Positions 56,657 to 64,000 of a stretch of 64,000 bases of DNA are shown in pieces. The DNA lies in the NCBI RefSeq assembly GCF_002013915.1, contig NZ_MBTF01000001.1:310001-374000 (forward strand), in the 5' to 3' direction. The DNA is from Mucilaginibacter pedocola (lineage in GTDB: Bacteria; Bacteroidota; Bacteroidia; Sphingobacteriales; Sphingobacteriaceae). The position numbers were made by a program, and so were the translations under genes. How positions within the stretch are numbered: position 1 is the first letter of the stretch; every line of letters begins with the position of its first letter. The notes beneath the pieces were generated by a model, which did no database searches, had not been told where the DNA came from, and worked only from the letters and a program-made list of their open reading frames with translations.

Positions 56657-59600
56657 TCAATGAAAATTCCTACCCTTATGGAATGCCCCTTCGGTTGATA
56701 CAGCAGGCGAGCTGGAGCGCATATCGTATGGATGCGGTTTACTTGTTTCATCGGCGCGGGCAAGGGTTTGGGGGAGTATAGGTTCGCCGGTTTCGGTGAG
56801 GCTGCGCAGGAGGGAGGTAAGATTAAAACATTTCTGTACCACCAAATGCGTTACGCCATTGGCAATTTGCAGCTTCCCGGCCACCATCAACAGGCGCGAT
56901 TGTACGATCTCTTTGCGGTATTTATCGAACAGTTTTTGCCATACCACCAAATTTGCAGCCCCGGTTTCATCTTCCAAAGTCATGAACAGTACGCCCTTTG
57001 CGGTGCCCGGGCGCTGGCGAACGGTTATCAGGCCGGCAATGCATACGTGGTCGCCATCTTTTTTACGGGCAATATCGCTTACGCGGATGTTGCGCATTTG
57101 GGTAAGCCGGGCGCGCAGCAAACCTACAGGATGGTCTTTAAGCGACAGCCCGGTAGAAATATAATCCTGTACCACGTGTTCGCCTCGTGTCATGGCAGGC
57201 AGATCGGGCAGGGTTTCTAAAGCTGTTTCCGATAACTGCCCGTCGAACAAACCAATTGGCCTATCCGCCAATGCGGATACTTCCCACAGCGCCATGCGGC
57301 GGTCGGCACCAAGGGAACGGAAGGCATCGGCATCCGCCAGTTTTTCTAATGCGGCTTCGGGTATGCCTGCGCTGCGCAGTTGGTCTATATGGGTATATTC
57401 AGGGTTGCGCATGGCTACAAGCAGCGTCATATCATCCTCTTTTAAACCTTTCACTTGCCTAAAGCCCAGGCGTACGGCGTGTTGTTTGCCATTGCCTTTT
57501 GTTTCGAGGGTATTATCCCAATCGGAGTAATTTACATCTACCGGCAATACCTGTACGTTATGTTCGCGGGCATCGCGTACTATTTGGGCAGGCTGGTAAA
57601 AGCCCATAGGCTGGCTGTTGAGCAGGGCAGCACAAAACACATCGGGATAATGGTATTTTAACCAAGAGGATATGTACACCAGCAACGCGAATGATGCTGC
57701 ATGGCTTTCGGGGAAACCATAACCTTCAAAACCTTGTAGTTGCTTAAACACCCGGCGTGAAAAGTCCTCGTCATAGCCACGAGCCGTCATGCCGCTTACC
57801 ATTTTATCTTCGTAGTGCTTTAGCTTACCATTAGCTTTAAAAGAAGCCATGCTGCGCCGTAATTGGTCGGCTTCTGCATCGGTAAATCCGGCCGCTTTAA
57901 TAGCTATCTCCATAGCCTGCTCCTGGAATAGCGGAACACCCTTTGTGCGTCCCAATATTTCTTCCAGTTCGTCAGAAGGATAAACCACAGGTTCTTCACC
58001 GTTCCTTCTCCGTAGGTAGGGGTGCACCATATCACCCTGTATGGGTCCGGGGCGTACAATTGCCACTTCTATCACCAGGTCATAAAACTCGCGGGGCTTT
58101 AACCGTGGCAACATGCTCATCTGCGCACGGCTCTCTATCTGGAAAACGCCGATGGTATCTGCCCGGCATATCATATCATAAACTTCAGAATCGTTTTGAG
58201 GAACGTTTGCTAAGGTCAGTTTCTTGCCGTAATGCTTTAGCACCATATCAAAAGCCTTGCGTATCATGGTAAGCATGCCCAGCCCAAGAACATCTATTTT
58301 CAGGATGCCGAGGTCCTCCAGGTCGTCTTTATTCCACTCTACCTGGGTGCGGTTTTCCATACGGGCATTCAGTATGGGGCAAAAGTTGGATAGCTGCCCT
58401 TCGGTTATTACAAAGCCACCCGTATGCTGCCCTAATTGACGGGGGAAACCCATCAGTTCACAGGTGAGTTGCAGTACTTTTAATATCAGCGGGTCGTGCG
58501 GATTCAGGCCCTGGTCGCGCAGGCGTTTCTCGTCGAAACCTTCTTCCTGAAAATCCCAAATAGTAGCGCCAATACGTTTAATGGTATCTTCGGATACGCC
58601 CATGGCTTTGCCAATATCGCGTATGGCGCCTTTGTGCCTTTCCTGTGTTACGGTTGCTACAATGGCCGCCCGGTCGCGCCCGTAATCTTCATAGATGAAC
58701 TGTATTATTTCTTCGCGGCGTTCGTGTTCATAATCCACATCAATATCCGGCCATTCGTCCCGCGCGTCCGACATAAAGCGCGAGAACAACAAGCGCGATT
58801 CATCGGGGTTAACGGCCGTTATTCCCAAACAATAGCAAACTGTAGAGTTTGCCGCCGAACCGCGCCCCTGGTGTAAAATACCCAGTTCTTCGGCCTTTTG
58901 TGTTTTTTTATGCACCCGCAAAAAATACCATGCCAGTTTGCGCCTTTCAATAAAGCCAAGTTCAAATTCGATTTGCTTGCGATGCTTTTCGGGTATAGTG
59001 TCGCCAAATTTGTGTTTTGCACCGGCCCAGGTAAGGTTCTCCAATCGCTGTTGGCGGGTAAGCCCATCTACCAACTCTTCGGGGGGAGCGAGGTACTTCA
59101 GTTCATCCAACGAGAACTTACAGGCGGCAGCAATTTCATTGGCATTATCTATGGCTTGCGGATATTTGCCGAATAGGCGTTCTATCTCTTCGCGTTCCTT
59201 CAAAAAGCGTTCTGCATTGCTGTGCAACTTAAAACCGGCGGTATGTATGGTGCATTTCTCGCGGATGCAGGTGAGTACGTCCTGCAGTTCGCGCCGTGCG
59301 GGTTCGTGATAATATACATCTCCGGTAGCTACCAAAGGTACCCCTGTTCGCGCCAGGCGGAAAAGGCGCTTATCGTCCTGCCCCTGGTAGTTAAATGAGG
59401 CGGCCAAATAAAGCGAGTTGCCAAAGTGCTGCTTGTATTCCTTTAAGTCGGTTAAAAACTGTTCATCAAACTCAAAACGGCTGTTCAGTTTATCCGGGGC
59501 AATAGCAATAAACAATATGCCCTCGCTATGCGCATATACATCGGCCTTGTACAATTCGCATTGGCCTTTTTCGGTACGCAGGTTACCTTTGGTGAGCAGG

Positions 59601-59890
59601 GCTGATAACCGCCCGTAGGCCTCAATATCAGTAGGGTAGGCCAGCAGGCTGTGCCCGTCCATTAGATCGAGCCGGCAAGCGGGGATGAATTGGATCTTCT
59701 TGCTTTCGTCTTTCTTTTGCAGGTCCTTTGCTGCCATATGGCCGCGTACGATCCCCGCCAACGAGTTACGGTCGGTAATGGCAATGGCCGAGTAGCCTAA
59801 TTCGATGGCTTGTTCTACCAGTTCGTGCGGGTGTGAGCCGCCGCGCAGGAAGCTGAAATTAGATGTGGCCTGTAATTCTGCGTATTCCAT
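56657..59890 (-). CDS. dnaE2: Error-prone DNA polymerase DnaE2 (ImuC)
   Basis: 1077 residues from ATG 59890 (MEYAELQATSNFSFLRGGSHPHELVEQA), chosen because the family starts here; upstream in-frame ATGs would overlap imuB. N-terminal PHP domain, palm with the acidic active site in PDIDVDYEHERREEI, finger and helix-hairpin-helix, then OB-fold (ICIAGLITVRQRPGTAKGVLFMTLEDETGAANLVVW). The C-terminus ends KGRNFH as is usual for DnaE2. It carries out lesion bypass with ImuA and ImuB after DNA damage and causes damage-induced mutagenesis. Last gene of the imuA-imuB-dnaE2 operon. Confidence 0.94.
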   Translation of the reverse strand: MEYAELQATSNFSFLRGGSHPHELVEQAIELGYSAIAITDRNSLAGIVRGHMAAKDLQKKDESKKIQFIPACRLDLMDGHSLLAYPTDIEAYGRLSALLTKGNLRTEKGQCELYKADVYAHSEGILFIAIAPDKLNSRFEFDEQFLTDLKEYKQHFGNSLYLAASFNYQGQDDKRLFRLARTGVPLVATGDVYYHEPARRELQDVLTCIREKCTIHTAGFKLHSNAERFLKEREEIERLFGKYPQAIDNANEIAAACKFSLDELKYLAPPEELVDGLTRQQRLENLTWAGAKHKFGDTIPEKHRKQIEFELGFIERRKLAWYFLRVHKKTQKAEELGILHQGRGSAANSTVCYCLGITAVNPDESRLLFSRFMSDARDEWPDIDVDYEHERREEIIQFIYEDYGRDRAAIVATVTQERHKGAIRDIGKAMGVSEDTIKRIGATIWDFQEEGFDEKRLRDQGLNPHDPLILKVLQLTCELMGFPRQLGQHTGGFVITEGQLSNFCPILNARMENRTQVEWNKDDLEDLGILKIDVLGLGMLTMIRKAFDMVLKHYGKKLTLANVPQNDSEVYDMICRADTIGVFQIESRAQMSMLPRLKPREFYDLVIEVAIVRPGPIQGDMVHPYLRRRNGEEPVVYPSDELEEILGRTKGVPLFQEQAMEIAIKAAGFTDAEADQLRRSMASFKANGKLKHYEDKMVSGMTARGYDEDFSRRVFKQLQGFEGYGFPESHAASFALLVYISSWLKYHYPDVFCAALLNSQPMGFYQPAQIVRDAREHNVQVLPVDVNYSDWDNTLETKGNGKQHAVRLGFRQVKGLKEDDMTLLVAMRNPEYTHIDQLRSAGIPEAALEKLADADAFRSLGADRRMALWEVSALADRPIGLFDGQLSETALETLPDLPAMTRGEHVVQDYISTGLSLKDHPVGLLRARLTQMRNIRVSDIARKKDGDHVCIAGLITVRQRPGTAKGVLFMTLEDETGAANLVVWQKLFDKYRKEIVQSRLLMVAGKLQIANGVTHLVVQKCFNLTSLLRSLTETGEPILPQTLARADETSKPHPYDMRSSSPAVSTEGAFHKGRNFH

Positions 59891-59903
59891 CAAAATATCC
59901 TCC

Positions 59904-61400
59904 TTAAGCAAAATAGCCATGCAGGTACCATTGTGCATCCCCGCCATCGTAATACCCCGAACGGAATACCCAATAGCGCTGCCCTTCGGTATCTTCTACC
60001 ACATAATAGTCGCGGTGCTCGCCGCTGTCGCGCCACCATTCGCGTCCTATGCGTTCGGGGCCGTCGGCTTTGTCAATGTTGTGGCGTTTGTTTTTGTGGA
60101 CGAAAAACTTTGGTGGGTTATCGGGTACCAAGGCCATTACCTCTATCAGTTCGGGCGGGTTTAACAGGCGCATGGGGCGCAGTTGAGCAGGCCAGGCTGT
60201 GGTTGGTTCTTCTGTGATGCTGGCGGCTACCTTTACCGAACGTTCGGGCCAGTAATGCTCGGCAGGCAGGTAGCGCTTTATTACCTGCGGGCCAATTTTA
60301 CCGGCCACGCGGTCCAACAGCTCGGCGAGGGTATTATCGGCAAGCCCTTTATCAAAAGCCCATAGTTGCTCTTGCGGGGCTTCCATTTCTTCTACGCGGG
60401 GCACTTCCAGCACAAACAGTTCGATACCCAAAGCCGGCTCTATTTTAGCGATCTGCAGTTCGAAAAGTTTTAAAAGATGCGATACGCTATGTGATCCCCG
60501 ATTGGTAGTTATGCCCGTCTGCACCGTGCGCCCATCTATCCTGAAGCATTTCAATATCGCTTTGCGTGCCCCTTTGCCCTCGGCCTGCAGGCGTATACAC
60601 AGGGCAGCTAATAATTTTTCGATAGCAATGGCAATACCCGGCGCGTTGCGTATAGGTTCCAGGCAGGGAAGGCGCTCTACGTAGGGGACGGGTACGGTTA
60701 ACAGTTCGGGATGTTCTTCTATGGTGCCTAAGGCTTGGCCTAACCTTAATAACAGGTCGCTGCCGAAACGCCGCCTTAAAGCCTGCGGAGGCATAGCCAG
60801 TAAAGGGCCAATGCTACGGAAGCCCAGTTTTTTTAGCCTTTCCAGTATCTCATCGTTCAGCCTTAAAGCTGCAGGCGGCAAGCCCGAGATAGCTTTGCTT
60901 TGCTCGCCGGGTTTTACAATGGGGTTTGTGCGGGCATAATGTGCTACGGCCCAGGCAGCGCCAATGGTATCAGCAATGGCGGCGCGGGCATCAAAGCCGG
61001 CCTTGCGTAGTTTTAATACTATCTCTTTTAAATAGCCGCTTTCGCCACCCCAAAGGTGGGTGCAGCCGCTTATATCCAACAACAAACAGTCGGGCATATC
61101 TACGGCTACAATGGGGGTGTAGCGTATGCAGCCTAAGCCCAATAAACGCAATAGTTTGGCGGCTTTGCCGGGTACATCGTCAACTACTACCAGTTCGGCC
61201 ACGGCTGCGCGGGCGTCGGCTACGGCCATACCGGTAAAGGCGCCTTGTTGCTCGGCAGCGGGGCTGGCGGCCGTAATAATAACGCGGTTTTTCACCGGCG
61301 CTGCCAGCACAAATTGCGCTTCCTTCAATTCAGGGCGGCGAAGCGCGAGTGCGTCCGTCAGTAAATGACGGAAAACAATGGCCATATAACGCTTTGCCAT
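59904..61400 (-). CDS. imuB: ImuB, inactive Y-family polymerase
   Basis: 498 residues from ATG 61400. This Y-family-like protein does not polymerise: the start AIVFRHLLTDALALRR lacks the first catalytic Asp found in DinB/UmuC, and LLLDISGCTHLWGGE replaces the active-site region, as known for ImuB. The central HhH (LKKLGFRSIGPLLAMPPQALRRRFG) and little-finger regions are visible, and the C-terminus (GREWWRDSGEHRDYYVVEDTEGQRYWVFRSG) is the conserved ImuB end. It acts as the hub that brings DnaE2 to the beta clamp. Two bases separate it from imuA, and 13 bases from dnaE2. Confidence 0.92.
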   Translation of the reverse strand: MAKRYMAIVFRHLLTDALALRRPELKEAQFVLAAPVKNRVIITAASPAAEQQGAFTGMAVADARAAVAELVVVDDVPGKAAKLLRLLGLGCIRYTPIVAVDMPDCLLLDISGCTHLWGGESGYLKEIVLKLRKAGFDARAAIADTIGAAWAVAHYARTNPIVKPGEQSKAISGLPPAALRLNDEILERLKKLGFRSIGPLLAMPPQALRRRFGSDLLLRLGQALGTIEEHPELLTVPVPYVERLPCLEPIRNAPGIAIAIEKLLAALCIRLQAEGKGARKAILKCFRIDGRTVQTGITTNRGSHSVSHLLKLFELQIAKIEPALGIELFVLEVPRVEEMEAPQEQLWAFDKGLADNTLAELLDRVAGKIGPQVIKRYLPAEHYWPERSVKVAASITEEPTTAWPAQLRPMRLLNPPELIEVMALVPDNPPKFFVHKNKRHNIDKADGPERIGREWWRDSGEHRDYYVVEDTEGQRYWVFRSGYYDGGDAQWYLHGYFA

Positions 61401-61401
61401 A

Positions 61402-62124
61402 TCAACCCACCTGCCTTTCTTCGGTAACTGCAATTTCTTCTATCGGTATAAAGCGCCCTTGCTGCCACTCTAAAACCCAACTACCCGTTTGCCCGTTGCG
61501 CACTTTTAGCAGGTCTACCTGCCAGCGCATATAGCCTATACCGGGCAGCCCATCGGGAGGAGCGCTGGGTAAGGACCGTACTTGCCAGCGCGCCGCACAT
61601 GAAGTAGAGCCCAGTTTATCGGCCGCATTGCGCAGTACAAACCCGGTTACCCGGCTTTGCTCAACGGCCAGTTGCAAGCGGCGCGATTGCTTAAAATCCA
61701 TTTCCCGCAGTTCGCACACTACGGCTTTTAGTCCGGGGCATTTCAGGGCTTCCTCCATTACCCACAGGGCATCTTTGTCTTTATTCAGGCTGATGAATAT
61801 TACCCGGTGCGGCTCCACGCCAAAAACGGCCAGTGCCGGGGCGAACAATTGTTTGGCTCGGCCTATCCAAACACAAACCCCGCCTTGCTGCATCAAAACC
61901 GAAAGGATGCCCGTAACTAATCCGCCCGAAGCAGCGGCTTGCTCGCTGCTGCTGCAAACCAACTCGTGAATAGCGCCTACCGGGAAAACGCCATTCGGAA
62001 AAGCGGCCTCCACCATTCCCAACCCAACTAAATTGCGTATGCCCACAGGCGGAGGCCTGTAACCTTCCCATTGCAGAATGTTTTTCTGCAGCCTCTCTAT
62101 CATCTCTCTCTTTTCAACGGGCAT
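61402..62124 (-). CDS. imuA: ImuA, RecA-like partner of the mutasome
   Basis: 240 residues. A RecA-like core: GVFPVGAIHELVCSSSEQAAASGGLVTGILSVLMQQGGVCVWIG, AVFGVEPHRVIFISLNKDKDALWVMEEAL, LKAVVCELREMDFKQSRRLQLAVEQSRVTGFVLR, lacking a full Walker A as is common for ImuA. It is needed with ImuB and DnaE2 for damage-induced mutagenesis. First gene of the operon. Its promoter contains a perfect 7-5-7 inverted repeat, so it is probably under SOS-type control. Confidence 0.88.
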   Translation of the reverse strand: MPVEKREMIERLQKNILQWEGYRPPPVGIRNLVGLGMVEAAFPNGVFPVGAIHELVCSSSEQAAASGGLVTGILSVLMQQGGVCVWIGRAKQLFAPALAVFGVEPHRVIFISLNKDKDALWVMEEALKCPGLKAVVCELREMDFKQSRRLQLAVEQSRVTGFVLRNAADKLGSTSCAARWQVRSLPSAPPDGLPGIGYMRWQVDLLKVRNGQTGSWVLEWQQGRFIPIEEIAVTEERQVG

Positions 62125-62143
62125 GGCTACGGCTTTAATGATG

Positions 62144-62174
62144 TAAAATTATGCTAATATTTTTAGCATTGCAA
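62144..62174 (-). promoter_or_regulatory. imuA promoter with ATGCTAA-N5-TTAGCAT operator (candidate SOS box)
   Basis: On the minus strand, TTG (62172-62174), a 20-nt spacer and TAATTTTA (62144-62151) fit the promoter consensus except for the last base. The perfect inverted repeat ATGCTAA/TTAGCAT (62151-62169, 5-bp centre) fills the spacer and would block polymerase if bound. The placement suits a LexA-type repressor of the mutagenesis cassette. Confidence 0.65.
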
Positions 62175-62227
62175 ATGTTTTTTAAATCTGATCGATGCCG
62201 TATTTATTATCGTTAATTGTTTATAGC

Positions 62228-62427
62228 AACCTCGTTAGAGGTTAAAGCTTTGTAGAAAAGGCAGTAATAAATAATACAACGCCGTTAGGTGTTGAACTCC
62301 ATTTTGTTGAGTACCTACGGCACTCGAAGCTTTGGATGGTATATTTGCTACAAAGCTTTTAGCCCTACGGGCTAATAAAGCCGTTTACCCCATGTGTCAA
62401 GCAAGGGCTCTTTAAAAAAGAGCCCTT
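62228..62427. repeat. Nested palindromic intergenic element
   Basis: Small hairpins in series: AACCTC/GAGGTT (62229-62243), GCCGTTAGGT/ACCTACGGC (62281-62320) and AGCCC/GGGCT (62360-62373), plus outer arms AAGCTTTGTAG and CTACAAAGCTT. A perfect 11-bp stem AAGGGCTCTTT/AAAGAGCCCTT (62403-62427, 3-nt loop) closes the region. The words match a dispersed repeat type known to me from many Bacteroidota genomes. No gene is visible in this gap. Confidence 0.65.
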
Positions 62428-62454
62428 CGGTACCCAAAATTCCTGGCATCATCA

Positions 62455-62462
62455 TACCTTTG
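62455..62462 (+). promoter_or_regulatory. -7 promoter element of the NtrC-type regulator gene
   Basis: TACCTTTG fits TAnnTTTG exactly and ends four bases before the ATG at 62467. No TTG is visible at the -33 position. The start of transcription should fall at or next to the ATG. Confidence 0.5.
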
Positions 62463-62466
62463 TACC

Positions 62467-63801
62467 ATGCAACAAAACATCCTCATTATTGATGACGAGA
62501 AAAAGCTGAACGGTTTGCTCACCCGCATTATCGAGTTGGAAGGCTATAAAGTTTTCCAGGCCTATACGGGTAAGGAAGGGCTGAAGCTGTTGGCGCAGGA
62601 GGATGTGCAGGTAGTAATAAGTGATGTAAAACTGCCCGACGCGAACGGTGTAGAGCTGGTGAAACAGATAAAGGAGAAAAAACCTTATGTAGAGGTAATA
62701 AACCTCACGGCATTTGGCACCATAGCTGATGGCGTGCTCGCCATTAAAAACGGTGCGTTCGACTACATTACTAAGGGCGACGATAACGACAAGATACTCC
62801 CCATGCTTGCCCGCGCTATGGATAAAGCTCAGTTGCAGCGCCAAGTGTTTAACCTGCAAAGCAAAGTGGTAAAGCGGTTTACTTTCGAGGGAATCATAGG
62901 GCAGTCGAAACCTGTTAAGGCAGCTATCGACCTCGCCAAAAAAGTTTCTGTTACCGATACCACCGTGCTGTTGCTGGGCGAAACGGGCACGGGCAAAGAG
63001 GTTTTTGCTAACGCGATACATTATAATAGCCGCCGCAATACGGCCAATTTTGTAGCGGTAAACTGCAGCTCGTTTAGTAAAGAGTTGCTGGAGAGCGAAC
63101 TGTTCGGCCACAAAGCCGGGGCTTTTACAGGGGCTTTGAAAGATAAAAAAGGCCTGTTTGAGGAAGCCGACGGCGGTACCATGTTTTTGGATGAGATTGG
63201 CGAAATGGATATTAACCTGCAAGCCAAAATACTACGGGTGATAGAGCAGGGCGAGTTCATTAAAATTGGCGATACCAAAACCTCTAAAGTAAATGTGCGC
63301 ATTATTGCTGCCACCAACCGTAAACTGGAGGGCGAGATAGCCAAGGGCAATTTTAGGGAGGACCTGTTTTACCGCTTATCGGTTTTCCAAATAAACCTGC
63401 CATCGCTAAACGAGCGCCGCGACGATATTCCGCTGCTGGCCAAATATTATTTGGCCGAATATACCCGCAAAGTAGGGCAGAAGCTCGATGGCATGAGCCC
63501 CGAGTTTTTAGCTGCGCTCGAAAAACATAACTGGAAAGGTAATATCCGCGAGCTGAAGAACGTGATCGAGCGCTCAGTAATTATTGCTGATGGGCCAATG
63601 CTCAGTACCGAGCAGTTGCCTATAGATTTTTATGATGCTTACGATAACTCTACACCGGCATCTTTCAGCCTGTCATCTATCGAAAAGCATCACATCCAAA
63701 AAATACTCCACTACACCAAAGGCAACAAAACCGAGACTGCAAGGCTATTAGGCATAGGTTTAACTACGCTATACCGTAAAATAGAGGAGTACGAGTTGTA
63801 G
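62467..63801 (+). CDS. Sigma-54-dependent response regulator (NtrC/AtoC type)
   Basis: 444 residues. Receiver domain (1-120) with D9, D10 and phospho-acceptor D53 (ISDVKLPD), then AAA+ with Walker A GETGTGKE (about 170-177), the sigma-54-contacting GAFTGA, Walker B GGTMFLDEIGE and a C-terminal Fis-type HTH (TKGNKTETARLLGIGLTTLYRKIEEY). It activates sigma-54 promoters after phosphorylation. No sensor kinase gene is adjacent within the window; it may be encoded past the right end or elsewhere. The targets are unknown. Confidence 0.92.
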   Translation: MQQNILIIDDEKKLNGLLTRIIELEGYKVFQAYTGKEGLKLLAQEDVQVVISDVKLPDANGVELVKQIKEKKPYVEVINLTAFGTIADGVLAIKNGAFDYITKGDDNDKILPMLARAMDKAQLQRQVFNLQSKVVKRFTFEGIIGQSKPVKAAIDLAKKVSVTDTTVLLLGETGTGKEVFANAIHYNSRRNTANFVAVNCSSFSKELLESELFGHKAGAFTGALKDKKGLFEEADGGTMFLDEIGEMDINLQAKILRVIEQGEFIKIGDTKTSKVNVRIIAATNRKLEGEIAKGNFREDLFYRLSVFQINLPSLNERRDDIPLLAKYYLAEYTRKVGQKLDGMSPEFLAALEKHNWKGNIRELKNVIERSVIIADGPMLSTEQLPIDFYDAYDNSTPASFSLSSIEKHHIQKILHYTKGNKTETARLLGIGLTTLYRKIEEYEL

Positions 63802-63929
63802 AAATAGAATCAGGTTAAAAGACCTTTCGAATCCTCATTTTATTGCTTCGTTTTTTCATCGCCCTAACGAAAATTGCGTTATTCAAACAATACGCTTCAC
63901 TGTCTGTTATAATCGCGCAAAACAAGCAC

Positions 63930-63961
63930 TTGCATCTTTTGGTTTGATTTGTGTAACTTTG
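63930..63961 (+). promoter_or_regulatory. Promoter of the gene running off the right end
   Basis: TTG (63930-63932), a 21-nt spacer and TAACTTTG (63954-63961) match the consensus exactly. The ATG at 63966 follows after four bases. The 128 bp before it (63802-63929) show no other feature. Confidence 0.65.
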
Positions 63962-63965
63962 CATT

Positions 63966-64000
63966 ATGGCACATACCGAAACACTCGAGGATTTTTACAA
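63966..64000 (+). CDS. Partial gene, AraC-type regulator suspected
   Basis: Only the first 11 codons (MAHTETLEDFY) are visible. The start TETLEDFY resembles the N-terminus of AraC-type regulators common in Bacteroidota, but the fragment is too short to be sure. The gene has a good promoter just upstream. Confidence 0.4.
   Translation, partial: MAHTETLEDFY

Noticed and set aside
62403..62427. Classical intrinsic terminator for an upstream gene
   Set aside because: No gene on either strand is transcribed into it from nearby (imuA runs away from it) and no T run follows; it is treated as part of the repeat element.
1..64000. tRNA, rRNA or known riboswitch
   Set aside because: No cloverleaf with a TTCGANNC-type arm, no rRNA sequence and no recognisable riboswitch core was seen by eye; a covariance search would be decisive.

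Overview
The window looks like a chromosomal segment of a Bacteroidota bacterium, most likely family Sphingobacteriaceae (Mucilaginibacter/Pedobacter-like). The case rests on gene content and on promoters. Content includes a CzcA pump fused to its TolC-like outer-membrane partner, a DUF4856/imelysin/HTTM/TonB-receptor operon, DUF4296, DUF2807, DUF92 and DUF4112 proteins, and an OmpA protein carrying PD40 repeats. Promoters match the Bacteroidota form TTG-N17..23-TAnnTTTG, and Shine-Dalgarno sequences are scarce. The taxonomic call is inference. No tRNA, rRNA, CRISPR array, intact insertion sequence or intact prophage was seen.

Layout. 0-6.7 kb: a cut-off hypothetical gene, then a divalent-metal efflux operon (Asp-rich small protein, CzcA-TolC fusion, CzcB-like adaptor). 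6.7-10.5 kb: a DeoR regulator divergent from a 5'-deoxynucleotidase with paired operators, a DUF4253 lipoprotein, and an ArsR-SRPBCC pair whose promoter and two operators are readable. 10.6-12.9 kb: a zinc-ribbon membrane protein with an SPFH-GYF protein. 13.2-16.4 kb: a multi-PAS histidine kinase and a DUF2807 protein. 16.6-22.7 kb: the most interesting block, an operon of DUF4856 lipoprotein, imelysin-like lipoprotein, vitamin-K-dependent gamma-carboxylase homologue (HTTM) and TonB receptor, with a 19-bp near-palindrome beside its -7 element; I read it as a metal (probably iron) uptake system. 22.9-33.6 kb: mostly housekeeping genes (Ser/Thr kinase, aspartokinase, YggS, MutS2) plus two small proteins of 57 and 59 residues. 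33.7-36.5 kb: tandem SGNH esterases and a disordered protein.

36.8-42.7 kb: succinyl-CoA:3-ketoacid CoA transferase, a GT1 glycosyltransferase, ribulose-phosphate epimerase, and serC-serA for serine synthesis. 42.8-43.9 kb: an AT-rich islet with an HNH nuclease and a terminase-small-subunit-like HTH protein. 44-56.6 kb: S9 peptidase, a PAS kinase, a CDF transporter, alpha/beta hydrolase + AraC, a VOC protein, OmpA/PD40, QueE, a lipoprotein, an unknown protein and a Rieske protein. 56.6-62.1 kb: the mutagenic translesion cassette imuA-imuB-dnaE2 behind a perfect 7-5-7 inverted repeat placed inside its promoter (candidate SOS box). 62.4-64 kb: an NtrC-type response regulator and the start of another gene.

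A second theme is the intergenic DNA. Many gaps hold short, degenerate, word-like repeats, usually as local inverted repeats, from about ten different families. One such GC-rich element appears to have entered a coding sequence (GNAT acetyltransferase N-terminus). Several genes have a -7 element ending only 4-5 nt before the start codon, which suggests leaderless mRNAs.
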